Shown here: positions 28,656 to 38,437 of the stretch, piece after piece
Layout: each line of letters starts with the position of its first letter
Position numbering within the stretch: position 1 is the first letter of the stretch
From: Dictyobacter aurantiacus
Lineage (GTDB): Bacteria > Chloroflexota > Ktedonobacteria > Ktedonobacterales > Ktedonobacteraceae
Direction of reading: 5' to 3'
Length of the DNA: 64,000 nt
Assembly: GCF_003967515.1 (NCBI RefSeq)
Contig: NZ_BIFQ01000002.1
Span: 1,736,001 to 1,800,000 of the forward strand
Position numbers and translations under genes: made by a program
The notes under the pieces: model-generated
What the model was told of the DNA's origin: nothing
Seen by the model: the letters and a program-made list of their open reading frames with translations, nothing else
The model's database searches: none

Positions 28656-29792
28656 TTAGAGATAGCGCTTGAGCGTTCGCTGTAAGTCATCGCGCATCTG
28701 CTCGCGTAGGTGCCGTGGCTCAACTAGCTCTACTTTAGAGGCGTATTTGCGCAATTGCTGAAGGATGCGCCATTCGCTATAGGCATAGGCCCGAATCAGG
28801 AAACGGCGTCTCAGGCGGCCATACTCGTCTGCATATTCCTCTTCTTGTTCGATGGATTGGCGTAGCCAGCGCTGGCTTAATCCACTATGGGCTAGATCCT
28901 CGTCTGCCCAGTAACTAAATGCAATCGGTCTTTGCTGCCTTGTCCTATCAATAGGCTCCGAACCTGGCTTGAGGGTATCTGCGAGGATGCGATCTATCCG
29001 AAATTCAAAAAAACAGTTCATCTTATAGCTGTAGCCAATCAGGTAGAAATGGCCGTCAAGATGGATGATATAGTAGGGGTCTACACGTTGATGAAACGTT
29101 GGGTGCTTTTTGCCACGCGACGAGGTATAGTGGAAACTTACCGATTGATTGCTTGCAATGATGTCTGCAAGGGTATTTATGATAGTGCGATGAGGTAGGT
29201 AATCAGTGACTGGAGCCATATTAAAGTAGATATAGGGCTTACGAACCGATTGATCAAACATGTGGCGTTGCTCAACTGGCAACATCTCTACAAAGCGCTC
29301 AATTAGAGCAAGTACCTCCTCGCTAAATGGATGACGGGGAGGCTGGGATGGGTGTATTTGATGGCCAGATATCGATGCATACTTAGAAGGATCGGTAAAA
29401 AGCGCGTAGACAACAATTAAAGCCTCGACTTCCTCGTGCCGGAACAAAAACTGTGTACCTGGTCCACTACCAGGAGCGATATGATAGTGATAAATCCGCC
29501 GATCTATACTGCTCCTGGTTTTTTCGATCTCATAACCGATCTCTTCCAGGAAGGCGATATCGTTTCCAAAAAGCTGATTAGCCAGGTAGCGTGCATTGGA
29601 GGCTTCCTCCTCATCATTCTCATCGATTTTGTAATGGGATCCCAACTGAGCAAAAACCTCTTTGCGCGTACATGTATTTCCCGTCAGTAAAAGTACAAGT
29701 CGCAGCAGGCGTTCAGCCGTCTCATGTCGAGGGCTACTTGAATCATCATCTAACTCATCCCAGGATAATTGGGGCGCATCATTAGCTTCCAT
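28656..29792 (-). CDS. WYL-domain transcriptional regulator of the type I-D locus
   Basis: Start set at the second of two adjacent ATGs (29792), 6 nt after AGGAGG; about 378 aa. The N-terminal ~90 residues look like a winged helix-turn-helix (RLLRLVLLLTGNTCTRKEVF). The WYL core appears at HFYLIGYSYKMNCFFEFRID and the C-terminal WCX-like end at RILQQLRKYASKVELVEP. WYL proteins are recurrent regulators of type I-D and other CRISPR loci and sense nucleic-acid-like ligands. It is transcribed toward the cas operon, so it is probably its repressor or activator. Confidence 0.88.
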   Translation of the reverse strand: MEANDAPQLSWDELDDDSSSPRHETAERLLRLVLLLTGNTCTRKEVFAQLGSHYKIDENDEEEASNARYLANQLFGNDIAFLEEIGYEIEKTRSSIDRRIYHYHIAPGSGPGTQFLFRHEEVEALIVVYALFTDPSKYASISGHQIHPSQPPRHPFSEEVLALIERFVEMLPVEQRHMFDQSVRKPYIYFNMAPVTDYLPHRTIINTLADIIASNQSVSFHYTSSRGKKHPTFHQRVDPYYIIHLDGHFYLIGYSYKMNCFFEFRIDRILADTLKPGSEPIDRTRQQRPIAFSYWADEDLAHSGLSQRWLRQSIEQEEEYADEYGRLRRRFLIRAYAYSEWRILQQLRKYASKVELVEPRHLREQMRDDLQRTLKRYL

Positions 29793-30002
29793 CATAGACC
29801 TCCTGATTACAAGTGGGCACATATGTTATAGATGAGATTATAGAACGCTGATGTGTGATAGGTAAGATTTTGTAGTATAAAGTACCATTGACATAACAAA
29901 AGGAATGAATAATTGCTATCTGGCTCAACCTCATAATATGCTTTTTCATAAGCAGATGTAAAAGCCGGTGTGTAAAATGGCATTCTGTTCCTGCCAACAA
30001 AT
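29793..30002. other. Gap between WYL gene and array 2 leader
   Basis: AT-rich divergent intergenic sequence of about 200 bases holding the promoter of the WYL gene on the minus strand. No gene seen. Confidence 0.4.
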
Positions 30003-30216
30003 GTCGCGAGGCACGCAGCGGTGAAAATGCTGAGCTCGCTGCCTCGCAACATCAAAGGAATGCTACCAACGGGCTCCACAAGCTCTTGTAAAGGACAAAG
30101 AACTCGTGTATAGTGTATCTGTGAATGATGAAAAACGCCTTGCGAAACATATATTTCATCGCTGCCTCGCAAAAGCTCTCCTCGCCCCGCTTTCCAGGCG
30201 TCTCGAGGCAAACGCG
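30003..30216 (+). promoter_or_regulatory. CRISPR leader of array 2
   Basis: Sister of the array 1 leader: GCGAGGCA near 30005 paired with TGCCTCGC near 30039, promoter TTGTAA (30086-30091), 17 nt, TATAGT (30109-30114), and a first repeat base exactly 103 nt after the -10. The repeat-proximal octamer is altered to CTCGAGGCA. Confidence 0.85.
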
Positions 30217-32961
30217 GTTGCAGAGGGAAGAGCATCCCGGTAGGGATTGAAACATGTAGTATTTTTCGTAAATCTAAAAGTACATTAAGTTGCAGAGGGA
30301 AGAGCATCCCGGTAGGGATTGAAACATGGTGCATACGATCCGCAACGAACCGCCCTTTGCGTTGCAGAGGGAAGAGCATCCCGGTAGGGATTGAAACATG
30401 CATGTTTTGTGGGGATGGGCTTTTTTTGGGGGGGTTGCAGAGGGAAGAGCATCCCGGTAGGGATTGAAACTTCAAAGTCGCTCTCATGAGCATGGGTTCC
30501 TGGATGATGTTGCAGAGGGAAGAGCATCCCGGTAGGGATTGAAACATCAATTGGGGTAAGATGAACCTGTTCGTTTCTCAGTTGCAGAGGGAAGAGCATC
30601 CCGGTAGGGATTGAAACTGTTACCTCGTGCTTGCCGGGAAGCTTCCGCTTACTGTTGCAGAGGGAAGAGCATCCCGGTAGGGATTGAAACAAGATGGACG
30701 GGTTTTGTGTTTCGGGCGGGTTGATCAGTTGCAGAGGGAAGAGCATCCCGGTAGGGATTGAAACAAAAATGGAGCTGCAAAACTGGCTACGGTTGGCGGC
30801 GTTGCAGAGGGAAGAGCATCCCGGTAGGGATTGAAACCAACAGCAACGGCGATCTGACGCTTTCCGGCTATTAGTTGCAGAGGGAAGAGCATCCCGGTAG
30901 GGATTGAAACAAGAAACGGGCATTCACGAAGTCAAAGGTATTGTTCGTTGCAGAGGGAAGAGCATCCCGGTAGGGATTGAAACACGCTGTAGAATGGCTG
31001 CTGCACCACGGTGCCGTTGGTTGCAGAGGGAAGAGCATCCCGGTAGGGATTGAAACAGTGACTATGATGATAATATGGCTGGTGCGTCTCCCTACCGTTG
31101 CAGAGGGAAGAGCATCCCGGTAGGGATTGAAACTTTCCTCCTATCCGCATGCGAATTAGAGTGGACTCTGTTGCAGAGGGAAGAGCATCCCGGTAGGGAT
31201 TGAAACACTGTGAAACAAAATTATTAGCCCGGAGGAGGCGCTGTTGCAGAGGGAAGAGCATCCCGGTAGGGATTGAAACTTGCGGCTCAAATCCGCAAAG
31301 TACGCCGCGCATTCTTGTTGCAGAGGGAAGAGCATCCCGGTAGGGATTGAAACTTTCCTAGAGGCTATTTCTGTGGATATGTGGGTAGACGTTGCAGAGG
31401 GAAGAGCATCCCGGTAGGGATTGAAACAATATGTTGCTTGCCATCAAGAAGTACCAGCAAACAGTTGCAGAGGGAAGAGCATCCCGGTAGGGATTGAAAC
31501 TGAAGAGATGGAGCAGTGGGAGCAGCGAGCGCGTGGCCGTTGCAGAGGGAAGAGCATCCCGGTAGGGATTGAAACTATTAATGTACGGATGTCAGTACAG
31601 GGGGGTAACACGTTGCAGAGGGAAGAGCATCCCGGTAGGGATTGAAACCGTACTGAACACGGACTACTCTAGCGAGGATTACAACGTTGCAGAGGGAAGA
31701 GCATCCCGGTAGGGATTGAAACAATGATAACGAGCGGGCCGGGTTCGGGCGCCGGGAGTTGCAGAGGGAAGAGCATCCCGGTAGGGATTGAAACATCGAG
31801 ACTGACCCAACCACAGATCGTGCCCGATGGGGTTGCAGAGGGAAGAGCATCCCGGTAGGGATTGAAACCCATCAATCGTCAATCCCGAATAAAATTTCTG
31901 GATGTTGCAGAGGGAAGAGCATCCCGGTAGGGATTGAAACATCAAACTGCCCAGCTGGACAAGGATAAGTTAATGCAGTTGCAGAGGGAAGAGCATCCCG
32001 GTAGGGATTGAAACTCATTAAACAGCATTCAGGCCGGCGCGATGTACCGGTTGCAGAGGGAAGAGCATCCCGGTAGGGATTGAAACGGAACGCAATCGCG
32101 CCAATCGCGCGAAGAGTGCCAGTTGCAGAGGGAAGAGCATCCCGGTAGGGATTGAAACAGATGATCGGTATTGGGGGGCTGGTTCCTTTCCTGAGTTGCA
32201 GAGGGAAGAGCATCCCGGTAGGGATTGAAACTTCAGACTCAAGGTGCTCTCTTGGGTGTCGGCTCTGTGTTGCAGAGGGAAGAGCATCCCGGTAGGGATT
32301 GAAACAAAACGCGCCGCGATGGCTTGCGACGCATCCGATTGGTTGCAGAGGGAAGAGCATCCCGGTAGGGATTGAAACATTGAAGGCATTACCGCCTACA
32401 TTGGAGAGCAACGGCGTTGCAGAGGGAAGAGCATCCCGGTAGGGATTGAAACAGACTGGTCAGACAATCCAGATGATGACCAGTTTAGTTGCAGAGGGAA
32501 GAGCATCCCGGTAGGGATTGAAACCCCATCCCAGAAGTACAACCGGGCGCAGGCGCTGGCGTTGCAGAGGGAAGAGCATCCCGGTAGGGATTGAAACACT
32601 ACGATCCGGAGGAAGAAGCCAAGCAAGAACATAGTTGCAGAGGGAAGAGCATCCCGGTAGGGATTGAAACACTACGATCCGGAGGAAGAAGCCAAGCAAG
32701 AACATAGTTGCAGAGGGAAGAGCATCCCGGTAGGGATTGAAACCTTCACCGGGCCCAGGTGGACTTGGCGGTGCTCTGCGTTGCAGAGGGAAGAGCATCC
32801 CGGTAGGGATTGAAACTCACACTATGTCTATTCACAACGCCCGCTCTAGTCGTTGCAGAGGGAAGAGCATCCCGGTAGGGATTGAAACGCTCGTTGAGCC
32901 TGCCAGTGAGTCGCTTGACTCTGAGTTGCAGAGGGAAGAGCATCCCGGTAGGGATTGCAAC
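30217..32961 (+). CRISPR. CRISPR array 2: 38 repeats of 37 nt, 37 spacers
   Basis: The repeats begin GTTGCAGAGGGAAGAGC and end CCGGTAGGGATTGAAAC, with the same ATCCC-GGTA-GGGAT hairpin and ATTGAAAC handle as array 1. The last repeat (32925-32961) has GATTGCAAC. A spacer at 30765-30800 is identical to array 1 spacer 4. Two adjacent spacers (32598-32633 and 32671-32706) are identical. The array is convergent with the type III-D operon. Confidence 0.98.
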
Positions 32962-32996
32962 ATGGCTGGGTGTGATCCCGATGATCATCAGGTGCG

Positions 32997-33106
32997 ACCG
33001 CAGAGGTACAGATGTCCCGGCAGGGATTGAAACTTGCTGCGATCGACGTTTCAGGGATGTGCCGTCTAATTTGCAGAGGTGCAGACGTTCCGGTAGAAGG
33101 TGAATA
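32997..33106 (+). repeat. Two degenerate trailer repeats of array 2
   Basis: Degenerate 37-mers at 32997-33033 (CGCAGAGGTACAG...CAGGGATTGAAAC) and 33070-33106 (TTGCAGAGGTGCAG...CGGTAGAAGGTGAA) at spacer-sized distance: the eroded old end of the array. Confidence 0.8.
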
Positions 33107-33145
33107 GTTTTCTGAGGCTTTTATACTGTGATATCGAGAGAGGTA

Positions 33146-33177
33146 GGCTATCTTCACAACCATAATAGAAGATAGCC
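33146..33177. terminator. Hairpin between array 2 and the SAVED gene
   Basis: Inverted repeat GGCTATCTTC / GAAGATAGCC (33146-33155, 33168-33177) with a 12-nt loop, eight bases before the stop of the convergent SAVED gene. A bidirectional terminator is the likely role. Confidence 0.55.
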
Positions 33178-33184
33178 CCATTAA

Positions 33185-34684
33185 TTATTTGAGGAGAAAT
33201 GAGGGGGCATAACCAGGTTGCTGATCTTCCATGATTTGAATTTCTGCATGAATGGCGTTGAGTTTGTGTCCAATGAAACAGGCTCCGCTGTAGGGACCTT
33301 GATAAAACAGCAATAGTTTTTTTGCTTCCCAGTGCTGGATAAGTGATTTAGCGTATGATTTTACTTGTTCAGCTATTGCTACAACGGTATGTGCATCCTC
33401 TATTTTGCGATTCAAGTCTTCTGTAGATAAAAGTAAGAGAGCTGCTATCTTCCCTTTCCTTTGAGCCAGGTATTTTTTGACATCATTATCTAAGGGAATT
33501 GAACCATAGGCACTGATTCCAAGAGCGACTGTGTCGCCTTCTTGATCGAGTATTTCCCCATGAGGAGATCCATGATTACTTGTAATGATCAAATGAACAT
33601 TTTTGCTTGCTTCTACATCTGTTCTCCAGCTCTGGTTGTTTTGATGAACCTCTAGTGTATATGATGCGACTTCGGAAAATGTAAAGCCAAAGGCGAACCA
33701 GCACGAGAGCCTGGATTGACCATAGGCTCTGATAAAACGGCAATCCGTATCTTTATTGACTTTATTTTTGAGCCTTTCGAGTTGAGGCAAAAGAATGTCG
33801 TTCCAATTGGATGGCTCTTTTAACTGATGACCTCCCCGGTTACCAACATCAACAAAATAATTGCGCCAACGTAGATGATAGTCTGGCTTATGTGCATATT
33901 TTTGCTCTTCTATCGAATTCATATAAATGGTGACGCAGCGTTCTTCTTTGGCGGGCAAGTACAGATTATACCTTTTGAGTTCTGTATGTAATTCTTCAGC
34001 AGTAATGGTTGTGTGATTACTATTAAGCCATGAACGTACGATACTACTACAGTTAGATAAAGAAGCGATATCTGTTTTTAGTTGCAGATGCCGCATGCGT
34101 TCTACTACTTGTTCGTTGATTAAGACGCTTGCGCTATATCCAAGTCTAAAGTGAAGGCAGCTGAGAAATGCCTTAAAACTCTGATCGTCGGCCTGAATCT
34201 TTGTTTGCCAGGCTTGTTTAATGTTCTGAATTTTTTTTGATGGTTGAGCAGCAAAAAATTCATCAATATTAATGCTATCAGTTGCACCTCCTACCCATTT
34301 TCCCAATGCATCCTGCCCCCAGGTCCAGTTGCTGACAAGGTATAATTCGAGTGATCGATCCGGGTTATTCTGGCGTAGATGTTGCCAACTCTCCCAGAAT
34401 TTTTCTAGAAGACTTTGAGAACTTGATTTTGTTGAAATAAGTTCTTGGGCTGAATATTCATTACGCTGATCCACGTGATATTTGATTTGATAAAAACGAT
34501 CAGGTAATTCTGTCCCCGGTTCATAGCGGATAGTTACATCATCAACGTAGCGCGCACTGCCATCTTCCAGGATGACTTTGGCTATTCTTTCTTCTGGCAA
34601 TTTTAATCCAAGAATTAACCACCAGGAATAGAGATGTTGATAGTCATCTCCGGCGATTCTTGCTGCATGTTTATTGCCTGTCAT
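33185..34684 (-). CDS. Cap4-like effector: N-terminal nuclease (DUF4297-like) plus C-terminal SAVED domain
   Basis: Start set at 34684 (MTGNKHAARIAGDDY) with AAAGGAG 6 nt upstream; about 499 aa. The N-terminus has features of the DUF4297/Cap4 PD-(D/E)XK nuclease: RIAGDDYQHLYSWW, then YVDDVTIRY and FYQIKYH (D...QxK). The C-terminal ~200 residues look like a SAVED domain, with HLIITSNHGSPHG, then KKLLLFYQGPYSGACFIGHK, LNAIHAEIQI and YAPSF at the very end. SAVED domains bind cyclic oligonucleotides and switch on the fused effector. In CBASS the ligand comes from a CD-NTase; none is visible here. The gene is the last of an operon encoding a Cas10 with an intact cyclase motif, so cyclic oligoadenylate is the likely activator. 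The expected outcome is indiscriminate DNA cleavage on infection. Confidence 0.78.
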   Translation of the reverse strand: MTGNKHAARIAGDDYQHLYSWWLILGLKLPEERIAKVILEDGSARYVDDVTIRYEPGTELPDRFYQIKYHVDQRNEYSAQELISTKSSSQSLLEKFWESWQHLRQNNPDRSLELYLVSNWTWGQDALGKWVGGATDSINIDEFFAAQPSKKIQNIKQAWQTKIQADDQSFKAFLSCLHFRLGYSASVLINEQVVERMRHLQLKTDIASLSNCSSIVRSWLNSNHTTITAEELHTELKRYNLYLPAKEERCVTIYMNSIEEQKYAHKPDYHLRWRNYFVDVGNRGGHQLKEPSNWNDILLPQLERLKNKVNKDTDCRFIRAYGQSRLSCWFAFGFTFSEVASYTLEVHQNNQSWRTDVEASKNVHLIITSNHGSPHGEILDQEGDTVALGISAYGSIPLDNDVKKYLAQRKGKIAALLLLSTEDLNRKIEDAHTVVAIAEQVKSYAKSLIQHWEAKKLLLFYQGPYSGACFIGHKLNAIHAEIQIMEDQQPGYAPSFLLK

Positions 34685-34713
34685 ATTCACTCCTTTGATG
34701 AACTTCTTCTTCG

Positions 34714-35823
34714 TTAGCGCAGGTTGCGTGTATCTTCAATGCGTTTGCCGCGGCCTTCGCGGTTAAACCAGTCTTTCGATGGATAGGCGTAGTTGACCGT
34801 TTCATCAGGTGGCCAGGACCAGATATAGCGCAGGTCATCCAGGGTACTGGGAGGTACAACGATTTGTTTGAAGTTCTCTGTATAGTCATCAATCGCGTAC
34901 CAGGTATCATCACCTTCTTTGACTGTTTTTCCACTTTTTCCCTGTCCACTGTAGCGTGCTGCGTAGTCGATGAGCGTGAGTTTGGTAGGTATGATCTGAA
35001 CTGAACCCAGGCCGAGCGGTTTGCCATAACCAATTTTATGGCGCATGTTCTCTTCAAGCGTGGTTGCTAGCAGTAGTGCGGCAAATTCGTTACGTTCAAG
35101 ATTGGTAAAATCGATACGGCAATGAAATTGGGTATCGCGATCCAGGGGGAGAATGTAGCGATTGGATGGTTTGCCTGCCATGTAGGTGTATCCGGGAGCA
35201 CTGAGTGGTTCTAGATTGGGTGAGTGGTGGAAGAAGAACTTGCGGCCAGCGATATACTGCTTTTTTTCATCCAGATAGAAACTATCGTGATGGGGACGTG
35301 GCGTCATGAGTGGCTTCGTATACATGGAAGGGTATTCGTATACCCTGTCAGGGTTTACCTCGGCATCGTTGACATTGATCTTTCCGAGAAAGATTGTGTT
35401 GCGGTTCAATGTACCAAAGCTACGGCAGGTAAGACACAGAGCATTGATATCTTTGCACTTTTGGAAGGTGGCAGGCACGTTGCGGTAATAATCCACTTTA
35501 TGATTCTCATAACTGCTATCAAACAGTGTCAGACAACCATTTCCGAGAGTCTCGGCCACCGATCGAAACAGACCTTTCAACGAACTCCCAGGAATAGTGT
35601 AGGCGCCACGCGCATTACTATAAAATCTGGATGGTTTCGTTGGATCAGCCGATGTTTGATTGGGGTCAGCAATGAAACAGGGTGTTTCCAGGTAGATGTC
35701 GAGTTCGAGCTGCCCTGAATAGAGTGGTTCCGCTGTCTGGTTAAAAAGGCGGTGATGCCAGATTGGTTTGTGGCGTTCGGGTGGTTTACTCCAATCAATA
35801 CGTACAAAATCGTAAGGATTCAT
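34714..35823 (-). CDS. Cas7-like RAMP subunit of type III-D effector (long form)
   Basis: A 369-aa RAMP protein. The glycine-rich signature AYTIPGSSLKGLFRS is near residue 93, and an acidic residue in the preceding loop (TSADPTKPS) may be the RNA-cutting aspartate. A cysteine pair, CLTCRSFG, follows; a C-terminal GYGKPLGLGSV is the usual G-loop. Among III-D loci such larger RAMPs accompany Csx19. It lies between csx19 and the SAVED effector. A Cas7/Csm5-like backbone position is likely, but the exact subunit order cannot be told. Confidence 0.8.
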   Translation of the reverse strand: MNPYDFVRIDWSKPPERHKPIWHHRLFNQTAEPLYSGQLELDIYLETPCFIADPNQTSADPTKPSRFYSNARGAYTIPGSSLKGLFRSVAETLGNGCLTLFDSSYENHKVDYYRNVPATFQKCKDINALCLTCRSFGTLNRNTIFLGKINVNDAEVNPDRVYEYPSMYTKPLMTPRPHHDSFYLDEKKQYIAGRKFFFHHSPNLEPLSAPGYTYMAGKPSNRYILPLDRDTQFHCRIDFTNLERNEFAALLLATTLEENMRHKIGYGKPLGLGSVQIIPTKLTLIDYAARYSGQGKSGKTVKEGDDTWYAIDDYTENFKQIVVPPSTLDDLRYIWSWPPDETVNYAYPSKDWFNREGRGKRIEDTRNLR

Positions 35824-35829
35824 CGCGTT

Positions 35830-36459
35830 TCATGCTCCCTTATTGATGGATGTGTCTGTCATGGCTTGTAGCGTTTGGAACCTGTAGGCATAGAGACATC
35901 CACTTTCTCTATCCACATATTCTGTTGCATGTATTCTCACACGCTCTCCAGGTTTTTCATCCGCTGACACCTGGAGCGGATAGTGGAGAAGGCGAGGAAT
36001 GCGTGCTTCGGCATAGGTGATGTGGTTCTCTGGTGTTGCGAGCTGTTTGGGATCTTCACCGAGCCTTTTGCCGAACAAAACATACTCTTTGGGGACATTC
36101 TTTAGTTTCTTCTCCCTCATCAGGTTTGCGAACTCTGGTTGCAGTGTACAGCTATGGTGTTCAAGCACGTCGGTATAGTGGTCACTACCAAGATAGAGAA
36201 GCTGAAATTCGTCCGCATTCTGTTGTTCCCAACGTAGCTCACCCTCGAAATGAAAAATGCGCCCGGTCGTATATCTGGTAAATGGAAGGGAGGGGATGTA
36301 CCAGTTAAAGAGGAGCAGATCCTTGCGCTCGGCGTCGTCAATGAGGCGATCAGGCAATTGTTCACCGAGAAAGCGTGCGTGTGGTGGAAAGCCGCAATCC
36401 ATAATGAGTTGTGTGAGCTGCCGGTCTGAGAGCGTTCCTGTGTATAATACCTCCACCAT
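35830..36459 (-). CDS. csx19: Csx19-like type III-D subunit
   Basis: A 209-aa protein with AAGGAGG upstream. It lacks the G-rich RAMP signature. An FHFEGELRWEQQ strand pair, LLFNWYIPSLPF and a C-terminal RFQTLQAM are visible, and size and placement between RAMP genes match the Csx19 (TIGR03984-type) family, a III-D specific subunit of poorly known role. The call relies on context more than on any catalytic motif. Confidence 0.6.
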   Translation of the reverse strand: MVEVLYTGTLSDRQLTQLIMDCGFPPHARFLGEQLPDRLIDDAERKDLLLFNWYIPSLPFTRYTTGRIFHFEGELRWEQQNADEFQLLYLGSDHYTDVLEHHSCTLQPEFANLMREKKLKNVPKEYVLFGKRLGEDPKQLATPENHITYAEARIPRLLHYPLQVSADEKPGERVRIHATEYVDRESGCLYAYRFQTLQAMTDTSINKGA

Positions 36460-36466
36460 GTGTTGT

Positions 36467-37498
36467 TTACCTCCTTCCTTTGATCCCGTTCACACTGCTT
36501 TGGATGTGTGCGAAGCTATTGTCTGGCCAATTCTGGATGCGACTCACAAACTCGTCGATAGTGGCCTGACGTAACGCGTTCAGGTTTTGATCCTGAAATA
36601 CGCGTTGAAGCCGGATACCATTGGGGCGTCGCTCCAGTGGTTGCTCCAGATTAATCATGTCATCCTTCCAGGTCCCATAGCTGCCATCTTCAAGCCAGCG
36701 GCCAAGTCCCCAGAGTTCGTTGTCTGGTTCTTTGTCGTTACGTATGGTGCTGGTGATGAATCCGCCGGGTTGATGGTGCTGACCGTTGGGACTGATCTCG
36801 GCCGTTACACTTCCTAAGCCTCGTGAGCGGCCTGATCCGATACGAATCAGTTCTTCTTCCAGATCCTGGAGCACCACAAACAGCATTCCTAGTTGCCAGA
36901 TCTCGAAATTGCGCAGGTGGATCTTTGTTTCGAAGACCACACCACTACTGACAACCTCTAGCTCAAATTTTGCGCTATGGCTGGCTCCGCCCGTGAAACG
37001 ATCAATTCCGACGCCGTCGCGTTGCTCGGTGATGCCGTCAGAGACCAGGTAGGCATCTCCAATGGCGATGCGACCAATAAATCCTGTGGAACCAAATAAG
37101 CGGCAGGTGGGACAGGAATGCTCATACACAAAGTCTGTTTCGGCCTCAATTTTCGCGCGCATGTCTTTATCTTTCGCTAGGTCTGTGAGCGCCTGACTGC
37201 ACGAATCCCGGTAATCTTTTCGGCGTTGTGCCAGATCAGCTTCTTTTTCATCATGTCCGGAGAAGGGGTAGCAGACAACACGAGGTTTGAGGCTACACAC
37301 AATCTTCTCAATATGGCTACGGAAAACGCCTTTGAGTGAACTGCCGGGAATGAAAATTTCTGGTTTACCATTGCGATAAGTGCGGACTGGGGTCATGTCG
37401 GGACCACTGATGGTGGCGCTACCCGACTTGATCAGGAGCGGACCGGTGGTGGTGATGCGCAGGATACAAGACGCTTCGTTGACCAGTTTTTTTAACAT
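36467..37498 (-). CDS. Cas7-like RAMP subunit (Csm3 group)
   Basis: A 343-aa RAMP. IFIPGSSLKGVFRSHIEK is the signature loop; SGPDMTPVRT just before it holds the candidate catalytic aspartate. CPTCRLFGS resembles the conserved cysteine-containing segment, and GSGRSRGLGSV is the C-terminal G-loop. It probably contributes one Cas7 unit to the III-D filament and cuts target RNA. It has its own AGGA site and a 7-nt gap to csx19. Confidence 0.88.
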   Translation of the reverse strand: MLKKLVNEASCILRITTTGPLLIKSGSATISGPDMTPVRTYRNGKPEIFIPGSSLKGVFRSHIEKIVCSLKPRVVCYPFSGHDEKEADLAQRRKDYRDSCSQALTDLAKDKDMRAKIEAETDFVYEHSCPTCRLFGSTGFIGRIAIGDAYLVSDGITEQRDGVGIDRFTGGASHSAKFELEVVSSGVVFETKIHLRNFEIWQLGMLFVVLQDLEEELIRIGSGRSRGLGSVTAEISPNGQHHQPGGFITSTIRNDKEPDNELWGLGRWLEDGSYGTWKDDMINLEQPLERRPNGIRLQRVFQDQNLNALRQATIDEFVSRIQNWPDNSFAHIQSSVNGIKGRR

Positions 37499-37520
37499 TG
37501 CACGCTTCCTTTAATGTAAG

Positions 37521-38408
37521 CTATCTAGCGTTATTGTCAGCGAAAAGAGTGTCGATCTGATCATGGACAAATGTCGGTCCATCCAGTGGCTCCGGTAAAA
37601 TCTTGAGCAAGTGATTTTTGAGACGAAGACTGCGCTCTTTTTGATCTCCACTTGCTAAATCGATGCAGGTGACTTTGAAATCTTCTAATATGCAGGCACC
37701 CAGGCCACGGGAACGTTTGCCACCAATTACTCCGTAGCCATTCACAAATTCGCTCAGTCCGATACTTATCAACTGCAGATCTTTTGGTGACGCATTTTCC
37801 AGGGTGATGTTCATTGAAAATGAGGTGGTAGCGGGCACCACGTCGAAGTCATACTTGAGGCGGTCACGCGCTTTTTCACTATCGCGATCAATGGCAACGC
37901 CATCTCTGTGTTGGATCAGGCCATCGAACCAGGTCATATCTGCAAGGTAGAGGTCCTGGATACTCATGAGTGAGGCGCTAAAGGGTGAGCCAAAGAGTTG
38001 ACAGGTATGGCACAACTCTTTCCGCGCCTGGGTAAAAATGTTTTTATCATTTGGGGCATTACGATATCGCTGTGCAAATTCACGTTGGCGCAAGGAGGAA
38101 CAAACCCATTTCTGCTGTTGCTGGGCCGCCAGTTGTTCTTCGTCGCTGAGTTCGACTAATCCACAGCTTGAGAGTTCCGCACTCTCTGGGAGTGCTGGAA
38201 CAATCTTCTCGGTAGTGCTCCTGAGCGATCCTTTGAAGCTGGATCCTGGAATAAATGGCTGGCCTTCTGGCGTCAAGATAACAGGGCTATCACTGCCGCT
38301 TAGCGTGAGGCGGCCGCCTCCGATGTGAAATGCGGTCTGCATCACCAGGCGTCCGGTAAAAATATAGCGATTGCTCAATGTATAGCGTCTGGATGTTTCT
38401 TCTGCCAT
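37521..38408 (-). CDS. Cas7-like RAMP subunit (Csm3 group)
   Basis: A 295-aa RAMP: GSDSPVILTPEGQPFIPGSSFKGSLRS (the loop aspartate is the D in GSDSP; signature FIPGSSFKG), CHTCQLFGSP, a GVAIDRDSEKA segment, and the C-terminal GGKRSRGLGAC. The layout is the same as the upstream-numbered RAMP at 36467, suggesting a gene duplication in the filament backbone. The start follows GAGGATAGCC. Confidence 0.88.
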   Translation of the reverse strand: MAEETSRRYTLSNRYIFTGRLVMQTAFHIGGGRLTLSGSDSPVILTPEGQPFIPGSSFKGSLRSTTEKIVPALPESAELSSCGLVELSDEEQLAAQQQQKWVCSSLRQREFAQRYRNAPNDKNIFTQARKELCHTCQLFGSPFSASLMSIQDLYLADMTWFDGLIQHRDGVAIDRDSEKARDRLKYDFDVVPATTSFSMNITLENASPKDLQLISIGLSEFVNGYGVIGGKRSRGLGACILEDFKVTCIDLASGDQKERSLRLKNHLLKILPEPLDGPTFVHDQIDTLFADNNAR

Positions 38409-38437
38409 GGCTATCCTCTATCTCTTTGTTTCTTGCT

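Noticed and set aside
33185..34684. Independent CBASS operon
   Set aside because: A SAVED effector alone would suggest CBASS, but no CD-NTase, Cap2 or Cap3 gene is visible and the gene is the last of the III-D operon.
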